Made by a program: the position numbers and the translations under genes | Part shown: positions 52,895-61,193 of the stretch, in pieces | How the letters are laid out: every line of letters starts with the position of its first letter | Position numbering within the stretch: position 1 is the first letter of the stretch | Notes under the pieces: model-generated | What the model saw: the letters and a program-made list of their open reading frames with translations, nothing else | Database searches by the model: none | What the model was told of the DNA's origin: nothing | Source: SZUA-309 sp965215995 | GTDB taxonomy: Bacteria; Pseudomonadota; Gammaproteobacteria; Pseudomonadales; Azotimanducaceae | Assembly (NCBI GenBank): GCA_965215995.1 | Contig: OZ244128.1 | Coordinates: forward strand, 3,224,001 to 3,288,000 | Reading direction: 5' to 3' | DNA: 64,000 nucleotides

Positions 52895-53654
52895 TGGTCA
52901 GCGCCTCCCTGATCGTTGAGTTACCGGTTATCTCGCTCTCGATGGAGGCCATTTCGAGCAGGATGTCTTCTGCGGCTTGCTTCAGCTGCAAAAGCTCAGC
53001 ATCCGGCACATCAGCATTTGCCAGTCTCGCTTCGATGCTGCCGGGTCTGATTCTGGTATCACCGAGCCTCGTCGCCACGATCGCGAAAACGAGCAGCTGC
53101 TTCAGGTTGTGGATGTTGGGTTCGCCATCCTTGGATACGGTTGCATAGCGCTCGCTGATTGCGCGATGCAGGGCTTCTGTCTCTCCAGAGAGCGCAACGG
53201 AACGGTAGAGAAGCATCAGGCCCAAGGCTTCCCGATTTGGATCTTCCGACTGGATGTGTCTGAGGCCGAGTACTTCTGCAGCTACCGGATCACCGTACGC
53301 CAGTCCAGCCAGGACCGGTTCGCTCCAGCTCTCATAGGGTCTGGGTTCTGCCACGGCCGGGTCGCAGGCGATGGCGTCGACGGGCTCGCCTGTTTCCGGA
53401 TGAAGGACTACCCGATCAACGAAACAGTTGGGATCTGCTTCCAACCTGTCGGCGAAAGCAATCGGATCTACCGTGCTGGGTTCGACTTGTTCCTGTGTGA
53501 TTGGTGCTTCGATTGGGTCTGCAGGCTGGCTATCCGCGATGGGTGGTGGCACGGAGTGTGGGCCCGGTTCGGCGGAATGCCACGTCCAGACCTGCCAGCC
53601 CACGATCACAGCGCACAGACATGCGATCGCGACGGTGGTGTGAATTCGATTCAC
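52887..53654 (-). CDS. Uncharacterised membrane-anchored periplasmic protein
   Basis: 255 residues. An N-terminal membrane anchor (VAIACLCAVIVGWQVWTW) is followed by a Pro/Glu linker (about 30-65), then a helical domain with two Cys (PNCFVDR, IACDP). Around 115-160 it resembles Sel1/TPR-like pairs (LAGLAYGDPVAAEVLG, LGLMLLYRSVALSG). The family is unknown. An AAGGAGAAC ribosome site precedes the ATG on the minus strand. Paired with the exported protein downstream. Confidence 0.65.
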   Translation of the reverse strand: MNRIHTTVAIACLCAVIVGWQVWTWHSAEPGPHSVPPPIADSQPADPIEAPITQEQVEPSTVDPIAFADRLEADPNCFVDRVVLHPETGEPVDAIACDPAVAEPRPYESWSEPVLAGLAYGDPVAAEVLGLRHIQSEDPNREALGLMLLYRSVALSGETEALHRAISERYATVSKDGEPNIHNLKQLLVFAIVATRLGDTRIRPGSIEARLANADVPDAELLQLKQAAEDILLEMASIESEITGNSTIREALTNA

Positions 53655-53885
53655 GTTGTTCTCCTTGGTCTTTCCTTTACTAGGGGCTGGTCAGTTCATC
53701 ACCGTCCGTAGAGCTGCACAGGAGGCTGCCGACCTCGATCTCCGTAAGCCGCTCACGGTCGTGGCGTTGGGTTTGTGTCTGCGCGCTCCGCTGGTGGATG
53801 ACCAATTCTCCCGAGGTCGGCCGATGGACGTCTGTAGGAGATCTCGCACTCTGCAACTTGAGTTGACCTCTGCTAACGTCGGTGC
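53655..53885. other. Gene-free interval between divergent exported-protein gene and cca
   Basis: 231 bp containing the start regions of two divergent genes. A 77-codon frame crosses it on the plus strand but has no ribosome site and no resemblance I recognise. No hairpin or repeat stands out. Confidence 0.4.
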
Positions 53886-54953
53886 ATGAAGGTGTATCTG
53901 GTTGGCGGCGCGGTCCGGGATGAGCTGATGGGGCGCCCGGTCTCCGAGCGGGACTGGGTGGTTGTGGGTGCCACCGCTGAAGAGATGAAAGAGCTCGGCT
54001 ACCGGCAGGTGGGTCGGGATTTTCCCGTGTTTCTGCACCCGGAAACTCAGGAAGAGTACGCGCTGGCGAGAACGGAGCGTAAGACCGGTCCCGGGCACCA
54101 GGGCTTCGAGGTGCATGCGGATCCTTCGGTTACTCTGGAAGAGGATCTGGTGCGCCGCGATCTCACGATCAATGCCATGGCGCGAAGTTCCGATGGCGAG
54201 ATCATCGACCCGTTTCAGGGGGCGGCAGATCTTCAGGCCGGATTGCTGCGGCATGTATCCGATGCCTTCGCCGAAGATCCACTCCGGGTCTTTCGCGTGG
54301 CTCGGTTTGCGGCCGTGCTCCCGGGTTTCGAAGTGGCCGACGAGACGAGGAAACTGATGGCAGACATGGCTGCAGACGGGGTGCTGGAAGAGCTGTCTGC
54401 GGAACGGGTCTGGGCAGAGCTCATGAAAGCCATCGCCGGGGAGGCGCCCGAACGGTTCGTCGAAGTGCTGAGCGGGGTAGGCGCACTCACCTATTGGCTA
54501 CCGGAATTCGAAAGCCAGATCCCCACGGCGCCAGCGTCAGGACTGACTGACGCTGGTGCGTTCGCAGTTTATGTGAACGCTCTCAGCGAGGCAGAGATCA
54601 CTGCACTGACGAAGCGGTTGAAGGCACCGAGGGTACATCAGCGGTTGGCGCTGTGGATTGTTCGGCACAAAGCGGTCTGGGTCGATTGGCGTCAGGCCGA
54701 GCCGGACGCGTTGATGGCGGCGCTGGGTGAGGTTCAGGCGTTCAAGCCGGACAGCCACCTGGACGGAATGCTCGACGTCGCCGCCAGTCTGGGTGGCAAG
54801 GACATTGCTGATCTGAACAGAGCCGTCGTATCAGCGCGCGAGCAGGTCAGCGTAGAGAAGCTGCGCTCTGAAGGCCTGAGCGGACCTCGGCTTGGTCAGG
54901 CGCTGATGGATGCTCATCGTGAGCAATTGCTGCGAGCGCGAGCGCGAAGCTAG
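53886..54953 (+). CDS. cca: CCA-adding tRNA nucleotidyltransferase (short form, no HD domain)
   Basis: 355 residues. The class II nucleotidyltransferase head is complete: VYLVGGAVRDELMG, SERDWVVVG (catalytic Asp pair region), GRDFPVFLHP, EEYALARTERK, LVRRDLTINAMA, PFQGAADLQAGLLRHV and EDPLRVFRVARFAA. The C-terminal part is shortened and lacks the H-D-x-G-K phosphohydrolase motif found in E. coli Cca (412 residues), so it probably lacks the phosphatase and phosphodiesterase activities. Its TAG stop (54951-54953) is also the edge of an inverted-repeat element. Confidence 0.93.
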   Translation: MKVYLVGGAVRDELMGRPVSERDWVVVGATAEEMKELGYRQVGRDFPVFLHPETQEEYALARTERKTGPGHQGFEVHADPSVTLEEDLVRRDLTINAMARSSDGEIIDPFQGAADLQAGLLRHVSDAFAEDPLRVFRVARFAAVLPGFEVADETRKLMADMAADGVLEELSAERVWAELMKAIAGEAPERFVEVLSGVGALTYWLPEFESQIPTAPASGLTDAGAFAVYVNALSEAEITALTKRLKAPRVHQRLALWIVRHKAVWVDWRQAEPDALMAALGEVQAFKPDSHLDGMLDVAASLGGKDIADLNRAVVSAREQVSVEKLRSEGLSGPRLGQALMDAHREQLLRARARS

Positions 54954-55216
54954 CAGCCTGTTGAAAAAGTCTCGTTTGCTCAGCGCGTCATACGGGGTCT
55001 GTGACAAGGCGCGCTCCGAAGGCAATGTCGGTGACCTTGTCGAGGAGGGCAACGAAGCTCACAGGCCCCGTATGGCGCGCCTTGCGGGAGGTTCTGGCGT
55101 GCGCGCTGCCTGCGTTGGGCCTCTCGACAAGGTCACCGACATTGCCTTCGAGACCCGTCTGGTCAGCCCGCACGCCAGAACCTCTGAGCTTTCGAGACTT
55201 TTTCAACAGGCTGCTA
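54951..55216 (+). repeat. 266-bp element with interleaved inverted repeats after cca
   Basis: Terminal inverted repeats of 24 bp (54951-54974 and 55193-55216), containing GCAGCCTGTTGAAAAAGTC, are bounded by TA. Inside, three further inverted pairs alternate: P (around TCATACGGGGTCTGTGA, about 54987-55004) with P' (about 55057-55075); Q, a perfect 27-bp pair (55018-55044 with 55122-55148); and R, a perfect 16-bp pair around GAGGTTCTGGCGTGCG (about 55087-55102 with 55169-55184). The order is P-Q-P'-R-Q'-R', so the stems cannot all form together. No transposase is encoded. The sequence is unrelated to the 265-bp family, although it is of like size and also starts in a TAG stop. Confidence 0.85.
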
Positions 55217-55250
55217 ACGTCCCGTTCGATCAGATCGATCGGACAGCAAG

Positions 55251-56897
55251 CTAGGGATTTTCCAGGCTCCGCAGAAACTGGGGTTCCAGCGCGGGGGGTA
55301 ATACCTGTTCAAGTGCGTAGGCGATCTGGATGAGCGGAGCCTCGGACTGGGGAAGTCCCATTAAACCCACAGCGACAGGGAGCTGTGAAACGCTGCCGGC
55401 CGGCAGCACGATGCTCGGGTAACCTGAGATGGCGGCCAGATAGGCAGTGCCGCCGTAGGTGAAGTGGTCGCCGTTGACCCAATCTGTTTTCCAGGCCGGT
55501 GCGTTGCCCGGGAGAAGCAGGGCGTCCAGCTGATGAGCCTCGAACAACATGCTGAGTTCTGCCCGCAGGTGCTCCTGCACATTGGCTATGTCTTGCGCGT
55601 ACTCCGGATCGTCCAACCCTGACAGGGCTTCAGCCTCTATGAAGATGCTCTGGTCGAATATGGGCATGATGCGCGCGGCGTTCGAGTCATTGAAAGCGAT
55701 CAGATCTGCCAGGCTGTCCCGATCTTCCGGCAGTTGCCGATTTGCCAGATAGTCGTTCAACGTTGCCTTGAACTCCCGCAGTAGTATTCGATAGGCGGCA
55801 CTGCGGGATTCCTCCGACGGCTGATGCTCGATGGGATCGATAACAGTGGCGCCCAGGTTGACGACCTGGTCTATTGCCTGCTGATAGATTTCATCCAGAC
55901 GGGGTCGTTCTCCAGCGCCGCTGTAGCTGCGGAAGACGCCAATTCGTTTGCCATCCAGACGTGTCACTTCTGGGTCGGGGAAGAATGTCTCGGTGTCCGT
56001 TCGTAGAGACGCCGCATCCTCCGGATCGAATTGGACCAGTGCTGCAAGGAGCAAAGCCGCATCCGTGACGGTGCGTCCCATGGGGCCGGCGGTATCCTGT
56101 GTTGAAGAGATCGGGATGATGCCGCGGCGGCTGACCAGACCCAGAGTGGGCTTGATACCAACCACCCCGTTGGCCGAGGCGGGACAAACGATCGAGCCGT
56201 TGGTTTCGGTACCGACGGCCAGGGGTGCCATTCGCGCGGCGACCGCGACCGCAGAGCCACTCGAGGAACCGCAGGGATTTCTGTCGAGCACGTGCGGATT
56301 GCGGGTTTGCCCACCCAGGCTGCTCCAACCGGACGATGACTTCTGATCCCGGAAGTTTGCCCACTCGCTGAGGTTTGCCGTACCCAGGATCACCGCGCCT
56401 GCCGCTCTCAAGCGACCGACGAGAAAGGCGTCTGCGTCCGCCGGGCCTACATCATCGGCAAGGGCCAGTGAGCCCGCGCTCGAGTCAAGCCCGGCAATAT
56501 CGATGTTGCCCTTGATCAGCACGGGCACCCCGTGCAGCGGACCGGCTGGTCCGGCTTCGCTGAAACGCCGATCCAGTTCGTCTGCTTCATCGAGTGCCGT
56601 GGGATTAATTTGCAGCACGGCGCGCAGCTCGGGACCCTCGTGGTTCAGCGAGTCGATCCGATCCAGATGAGCCTGGGTCACCGCACGGGCACTCAGCTCG
56701 CCGCCTGCCACCGCCGCTGCCAGGGCCGCGGCAGTCATTCCGGTGATGGGGGTGTCGGTATTGCGTAGTTCTGTACTCATCGAGACTTCCGAGGTAGGTG
56801 AGGTCGAGGTCGGTTTGCCGCAGCCGGCGAGAAGCAGCACAAAGAGCCACGCTATGGCCGTATGAGCCCCAGCGCTTGGGTCAGGTAGCTTCAGCAT
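55251..56897 (-). CDS. Amidase-signature lipoprotein
   Basis: 548 residues. The signal peptide ends in L-A-G-C (Cys26: LLLAGCGKPTS), a lipobox. The amidase triad regions are present: GVPVLIKGNIDIAG (Lys), CGSSSGSAVAVAA (cis-Ser) and GTETNGSIVCPASANG (nucleophile). It resembles secreted 6-aminohexanoate or peptide amidases more than GatA. It starts seven bases inside the end of folB on the same strand. The substrate is unknown. Confidence 0.88.
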   Translation of the reverse strand: MLKLPDPSAGAHTAIAWLFVLLLAGCGKPTSTSPTSEVSMSTELRNTDTPITGMTAAALAAAVAGGELSARAVTQAHLDRIDSLNHEGPELRAVLQINPTALDEADELDRRFSEAGPAGPLHGVPVLIKGNIDIAGLDSSAGSLALADDVGPADADAFLVGRLRAAGAVILGTANLSEWANFRDQKSSSGWSSLGGQTRNPHVLDRNPCGSSSGSAVAVAARMAPLAVGTETNGSIVCPASANGVVGIKPTLGLVSRRGIIPISSTQDTAGPMGRTVTDAALLLAALVQFDPEDAASLRTDTETFFPDPEVTRLDGKRIGVFRSYSGAGERPRLDEIYQQAIDQVVNLGATVIDPIEHQPSEESRSAAYRILLREFKATLNDYLANRQLPEDRDSLADLIAFNDSNAARIMPIFDQSIFIEAEALSGLDDPEYAQDIANVQEHLRAELSMLFEAHQLDALLLPGNAPAWKTDWVNGDHFTYGGTAYLAAISGYPSIVLPAGSVSQLPVAVGLMGLPQSEAPLIQIAYALEQVLPPALEPQFLRSLENP

Positions 56898-57265
56898 CCG
56901 GCCTGGTCCTCCTGGTTACTTCGTACGCGCATTACCCGCACACCGACCTCCCGCGTCTTTTCGAGTGCGGCGGGTTTTGTCACTTCGATCTCGAGAGTAT
57001 CCATGGGTGGTTCGAAAAGCTCATCCGCCAGACGTTCGGCCAGTGTTTCGAGCAGCCTGAACTGGCCCGCCTGAGCGAAGGTTTCGACCCGCTCGGCGAG
57101 CGTGGTGTAGTCCAGGGCGCTCTCGATGTCATCGCCTGCGGCGGCTGCATCGAAGTCTGCGCTGAGTGTCAGGCTGATCAACAGCCGCTGGCGGCTGGCG
57201 CGCTCGTACGGGTGAATGCCAATGATGCAGTCCACCGGCAGAGCGCGAATGAACAGGGTGCCCAC
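56891..57265 (-). CDS. folB: Dihydroneopterin aldolase / epimerase
   Basis: 124 residues. The tunnelling-fold signature is present: LPVDCIIGIHPYERASRQRLLISL with the active-site Glu, and a C-terminal VEVTK-like strand (LEIEVTKPAAL). It makes 6-hydroxymethyl-dihydropterin for folate. It lies one base downstream of tsaD on the same strand; the tsaD-folB neighbourhood is conserved in Pseudomonas. Confidence 0.94.
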   Translation of the reverse strand: MGTLFIRALPVDCIIGIHPYERASRQRLLISLTLSADFDAAAAGDDIESALDYTTLAERVETFAQAGQFRLLETLAERLADELFEPPMDTLEIEVTKPAALEKTREVGVRVMRVRSNQEDQAGC

Positions 57266-57266
57266 G

Positions 57267-58286
57267 TCAACCTCCGTTCAGTGCTGGTAGCTCGGTCATC
57301 GGCCAGCGCGGGCGAACTGAGATGGTGCCATCAGAGCGTTGACCGGCTAGCAACCGCTGGCAGCCGGCAAAAGCGATCATGGCACCGTTGTCGGTGCAGA
57401 GCTCCGGTGCGGGGTAGACCACGTTGGCATCGAGCTTATCGGCCAGCGTCTGGCGCAAGCGTCGATTGGCAGAGACACCACCGGCCATGAGCAGGGTGTT
57501 GCAGCCAGTGGCTGCCAACGCTCGCCGGCACTTGATGAACAAGGTGTCCACCACCGCTTCCTCGAAGGCTCTGGCAATGTCAGCCCTGTCCTGGCTGCTG
57601 AGGGGCTGATGGTCATTGACCGTGTTCAGAGTGAATGTCTTCAGGCCGCTGAAGCTGAAGTCCAGCCCCGGCCGGTCGGTCATCGGCCGCGGAAAGCGAA
57701 ATCGGCTCGGATCACCTTCTTCGGCACATCGGGCAAGTTGCGGGCCGCCCGGATAGCCCAGCTCGAGCATCTTCGCTGCCTTGTCGAAGGCTTCCCCAGC
57801 CGCATCATCCACGGACTCGCCAAGCAGCTGATATTCGCCCACCGCCGCCACCTCGACCAGCTGGGTGTGGCCGCCGGATACAAGCAGCGCCACGAAAGGA
57901 AACTCCACCGGCTCGTCCGGGCTCATGAGCGGTGCCAGCAGATGACCTTCCATGTGGTGCACGGCGAGCGCGGGCAGGCCCAGCGACCAGGCAAGCGTTT
58001 CGGCAAAACCGGCGCCCACCATCAGCGCACCGGCCAGGCCCGGTCCGGCGGTGTAGGCGATGGCGTCGATCTCCGGGAGGCTGACACCTGATTTGTCAAT
58101 AATATTACGTATAAGTGGAATCAGTCGGCGGATGTGATCCCGGGAGGCCAGCTCCGGCACCACACCCCCGTAGTCCGCGTGCAGGCTTACCTGGCTGTGC
58201 ACGGCATCCGCCAGCAGACCCCGGTCACTGTCATAGAGGGCGATGCCGGTTTCGTCGCAGGAAGTTTCGATGCCGAGAACTCGCAT
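57267..58286 (-). CDS. tsaD: tRNA N6-threonylcarbamoyladenosine transferase subunit TsaD
   Basis: 339 residues from ATG 58286; the frame extends upstream but RVLGIETSCDETGIALYD is the true N-terminus. ASKHA-fold markers are the metal motif VHHMEGHLLAP, LLVSGGHTQLVEV, and D-N-G-A-M-I-A-F-A-G near the C-terminus. With TsaB, TsaC and TsaE it makes t6A37. It is divergent from rpsU, with a shared upstream region. Confidence 0.96.
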   Translation of the reverse strand: MRVLGIETSCDETGIALYDSDRGLLADAVHSQVSLHADYGGVVPELASRDHIRRLIPLIRNIIDKSGVSLPEIDAIAYTAGPGLAGALMVGAGFAETLAWSLGLPALAVHHMEGHLLAPLMSPDEPVEFPFVALLVSGGHTQLVEVAAVGEYQLLGESVDDAAGEAFDKAAKMLELGYPGGPQLARCAEEGDPSRFRFPRPMTDRPGLDFSFSGLKTFTLNTVNDHQPLSSQDRADIARAFEEAVVDTLFIKCRRALAATGCNTLLMAGGVSANRRLRQTLADKLDANVVYPAPELCTDNGAMIAFAGCQRLLAGQRSDGTISVRPRWPMTELPALNGG

Positions 58287-58360
58287 GGGCGGGCAGTTTA
58301 CCCGCTTATGGCGACGGATATCCCATGCCGGGAATCCGCTGCCAGGCCGGCTCCGGCGCT

Positions 58361-58389
58361 TTGCAAAGGCCCGGTGATCCCAGTAGAAT
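58361..58389 (+). promoter_or_regulatory. sigma70 promoter of rpsU
   Basis: TTGCAA (58361-58366), a 17-bp spacer and TAGAAT (58384-58389) lie 42 bp upstream of the rpsU ATG. Both boxes match at five of six positions or better. It drives rpsU and possibly yqeY. Confidence 0.75.
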
Positions 58390-58431
58390 GCGCCGCCTTT
58401 CAAACCGAGTTGAGCCCAGGCAGAAGGATAG

Positions 58432-58647
58432 ATGCCCAGCGTAAAAGTCAAAGAAAACGAGCCGTTCGATGTGGCCCTCCGGCGCTTCAAACGCTCCTGC
58501 GAAAAAGCAGGCGTGCTTTCCGAAGTCCGTCGTCGCGAGTTCTACGAGAAGCCCACGGCCGTTCGCAAGCGGAAGGCCGCTGCTGCTGTAAAGCGCCACC
58601 TGAAGAAGCTGCAGCGCGAAGCCCGTCGGTTCGAGAAGTCCTACTAG
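58432..58647 (+). CDS. rpsU: 30S ribosomal protein S21
   Basis: 71 residues, nearly invariant: VKVKENEPFDVALRRFKRSCEKAG and the basic tail RKRKAAAAVKRHLKKL. It opens the rpsU-dnaG-rpoD macromolecular-synthesis group, here expanded by yqeY and manC. The TAG stop (58645-58647) is the insertion point of palindromic element copy 3. Confidence 0.98.
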   Translation: MPSVKVKENEPFDVALRRFKRSCEKAGVLSEVRRREFYEKPTAVRKRKAAAAVKRHLKKLQREARRFEKSY

Positions 58648-58911
58648 GGCCTGTTCACACTAACTATGGAATCGCGCAGGATGCCATTTTTTCCCGAATC
58701 AAGGCGGAGTGAGCGTGGCGTAGCAACGCTACGTGAGCGATCGACAACGCGGAGTCGGGGAAAAATGGCCCCTGCCCGAAGGGTTGCGCCCAAAATCGTG
58801 CCCTGCGTTGTTGCTCGTCGCTCATTTACCGCAAGTAAACTTCGCTCCTCGTGCCTAGCAGAGCACGATTTTGGGCAGCAACGCGACTCCATAGTTAGTG
58901 TGAACAGGCCC
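58647..58911 (+). repeat. 265-bp TA-flanked palindromic element, copy 3
   Basis: Same sequence and orientation as copies at 4255 and 9530, with a few substitutions (for instance one change in the inner CCCAAAATCG stem, partly breaking a pair). TA is duplicated at 58645-58646 and 58912-58913 in C-TA-G. It begins inside the rpsU stop codon, and because the element's first base is G the TAG is recreated. Confidence 0.88.
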
Positions 58912-59067
58912 TAGCCCATCGGCTGGTAGCTGCGGGCGTTGCAAAGACGCTCGCGAATCCAAAACACTCCTCCAAAAAAACTTGCGCACCGCTTCAACGG
59001 GTATCTGCCGAGCGGTTTGCCCAGCCGCGTATGATGTCGTGGCCGACCGCAGATTCAGGTAATCAAC
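58912..59067. other. Gene-free interval between element copy 3 and yqeY
   Basis: About 155 bp. It contains an A-run (about 58973-58980) and a TATGAT (59030-59035) that may be the -10 of a weak yqeY promoter; no good -35 is seen. No gene or repeat was recognised. Confidence 0.35.
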
Positions 59068-59517
59068 ATGGCCGAACTAAAATCACGGATCAGCGAAGCA
59101 ACCAAGACCGCGATGAAGGCGCGCGACAAAGAGCGGGTCGCTGCCCTCAGAATGATCAACGCTGAGATCAAGCGCATCGAGGTGGATGAGCGTAAAGAGT
59201 TGGACGATGACGCTGTCCTCGAGGTGCTGACCCGCATGCTCAAGCAGCGTCGCGATTCCCTGTCTCAGTTCGAAGACGCAGGCCGGGAAGACCTGGCTGC
59301 CACAGAGCGTTTCGAGATCGAGATTATCGAAAGTTTCATGCCTGCCGCCATGTCTGAAGCGGAGATCGAGTCCCTGGTGGAGCAAGTCGTCGCTGACACG
59401 GGCGCTGCCGGTATGCAGGACATGGGTAAGGTGATGGGAGCGGTCAAAGCGGCGATCACCGGACGGGCCGACATGGCCGTGGTCAGCAGCAAGGTAAAAG
59501 CCCGCCTGACAGCCTGA
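59068..59517 (+). CDS. GatB/YqeY-domain protein
   Basis: 149 residues, the stand-alone YqeY length. It shows R-I-S-E-A-T-K-T-A-M-K-A-R-D-K, LRMINAEIKRIEVDER and FMPAAMSEAEIESLVEQVV, then MGKVMGAVKAAITGRADMAVVSSKVK, the tRNA-interacting domain shared with GatB. The function is not established. It lies between rpsU and dnaG in many gammaproteobacteria. Confidence 0.92.
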   Translation: MAELKSRISEATKTAMKARDKERVAALRMINAEIKRIEVDERKELDDDAVLEVLTRMLKQRRDSLSQFEDAGREDLAATERFEIEIIESFMPAAMSEAEIESLVEQVVADTGAAGMQDMGKVMGAVKAAITGRADMAVVSSKVKARLTA

Positions 59518-59612
59518 GGCCCAGCCCTTGGAAACTCCTTACGAACTCGCACCGCGGGTGGAAGCCTAGCGGGTAGACTCGGGACTATTCCTCAAGGCGG
59601 TCGAGGCTCCGC

Positions 59613-59710
59613 ATGGTGTCTGAGGCCCACGGTACCAGAGGCATAGGGTATCAGTGGCAATAAGGTGCCTGAGGCATAAAGTGTCTGAAACTGAAGGTAT
59701 CTGAAGCTAC
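59613..59710 (+). repeat. Six degenerate 16-17-bp tandem repeats ending at the manC start codon
   Basis: Units begin about 59613, 59629, 59645, 59662, 59678 and 59694, with the approximate consensus AAGGTGTCTGAGGCAT. The clearest are AAGGTGCCTGAGGCAT (59662-59677) and AAGGTATCTGAAGCTAC (59694-59710). The last unit abuts the ATG at 59711, so each unit's A-A-G-G could act as, or compete with, the ribosome-binding site. The period is not a multiple of three. Confidence 0.75.
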
Positions 59711-61099
59711 ATGTTGATTCCCGTCATCCTCGCCGGCGGTACCGGCAGTCGCCTCTGGCCACTCTCCCGGTCCCTCTATCCGAAGCAGTTTCATCCGCTT
59801 TTTTCGGAACACTCTTTGTTGCAGGAAACGTTGCTTCGAGCAGCAAAGGTCAGTGACGCTCCTCCTATCGTCGTCTGCAACGAGGAGCATCGGTTCCTGG
59901 TTGCCGAGCAGTGCCGGGACGTTGGCATTCAGTGGCAGCGGATCATTCTCGAGCCGGAAGGCCGCAACACGGCACCTGCTATTGGGTTGGCGGCACTGGT
60001 GGCTCCCGAGGACGCTACCTTGCTGGTGTTGCCTTCCGATCACCTCATCACTAATGAAGCTGGCTTTGCCGCAGCAGTGAAAGAGGCCCACAAGGCGGCA
60101 AAGAAGGGCGGCCTTGTCACGTTCGGGGTGTCGCCGAGCCATCCGGAAACCGGCTACGGCTATGTGCTCGCACCTGGGGAAGGTGCAGCGGCTCGTCCCG
60201 TGGACAGTTTTGTTGAAAAGCCGGATGAAGCCACCGCACAGAAGTACCTGGAGTCGGGCGAGTACTTCTGGAACTCCGGCATGTTCGTGCTCAGTGCGGC
60301 CGGCTACCTCGCTGCCGTGGAGAGGCATGCGCCTGCCATGTCTGCGCCACTTCGCGAGAGCGTCGCGGGCGGCCAGGAGGACCTTGACTTCTTCCGGCCG
60401 GGCAAGGAATTCCTCGATTGCCCGTCGGATTCCATCGACTATGCCGTCATGGAGAAGACTGACGAGGCCTGGATGGTGCCGGCTTCGTTCGAATGGTCGG
60501 ATGTGGGCAGCTGGTCCGCGATACTCGACGCCTCTTCTCAGGACGGTGACGGCAACCACACCAGTGGCGACGTGGTTGCGGTGGACACGGAAGGCTCGTT
60601 CGTCCAGGCAAATCATCGACTGGTGGGCACGCTGGGCATCCGCGATCTGATTGTGGTCGAAACTTCGGATGCGGTGCTGGTAGCGGACAAGCACCAGGTC
60701 CAGGAAGTGAAGCAACTGGTAGATGAGCTGAAAGCCTCTCAGCGCGAGGAGTATGTGAGCCACCGGGAAGTCTTTCGTCCCTGGGGCAGCTACGAGTCCG
60801 TGGAGCAGGGCGATCGTTATCAGGTGAAGCGGATCAGCGTGAAACCGGGTGAGCGCTTGTCACTGCAGATGCACCACCACCGCGCCGAGCACTGGATCGT
60901 GGTGCGGGGAACCGCGGAAGTCACCCGTGGTGAGGAGACTTTCATGCTGGCGGAAAATGAGAGTACCTATATTCCGCTCGGCACCACCCACCGCCTGGCG
61001 AATCCCGGCCGCATGCCGCTGGAGCTGATCGAGGTGCAAGTGGGTGCCTATCTGGGTGAGGACGACATCGTTCGCTTTCAGGACGAGTATGGCCGCTGA
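59711..61099 (+). CDS. manC: Bifunctional mannose-1-phosphate guanylyltransferase / mannose-6-phosphate isomerase
   Basis: 462 residues, type II PMI-GMP (AlgA/ManC/CpsB family). The N-terminal nucleotidyltransferase has ILAGGTGSRLWPLSRSLYPK and the V-E-K-P motif; the C-terminal cupin isomerase has RPWGSYESVEQGDRYQVK, QMHHHRAEHW and the final Q-V-G-A-Y-L-G-E-D-D-I-V-R-F. It makes GDP-mannose for surface polysaccharide. It is an insertion in the yqeY-dnaG interval relative to Pseudomonas. Confidence 0.94.
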   Translation: MLIPVILAGGTGSRLWPLSRSLYPKQFHPLFSEHSLLQETLLRAAKVSDAPPIVVCNEEHRFLVAEQCRDVGIQWQRIILEPEGRNTAPAIGLAALVAPEDATLLVLPSDHLITNEAGFAAAVKEAHKAAKKGGLVTFGVSPSHPETGYGYVLAPGEGAAARPVDSFVEKPDEATAQKYLESGEYFWNSGMFVLSAAGYLAAVERHAPAMSAPLRESVAGGQEDLDFFRPGKEFLDCPSDSIDYAVMEKTDEAWMVPASFEWSDVGSWSAILDASSQDGDGNHTSGDVVAVDTEGSFVQANHRLVGTLGIRDLIVVETSDAVLVADKHQVQEVKQLVDELKASQREEYVSHREVFRPWGSYESVEQGDRYQVKRISVKPGERLSLQMHHHRAEHWIVVRGTAEVTRGEETFMLAENESTYIPLGTTHRLANPGRMPLELIEVQVGAYLGEDDIVRFQDEYGR

Positions 61100-61193
61100 C
61101 GCGGCAATCCCGTGCGCAGTTTAGCTGCGCGAAATGGCCGAAAGTCTGTTCTCCAGCCTCTGACGAGCCGCGTCGGCATGCTACCTTTATGGC

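Noticed and set aside
53656..53889. 77-codon plus-strand frame before cca
   Set aside because: No ribosome-binding site, no recognisable motif, overlaps the cca start and the divergent upstream region.
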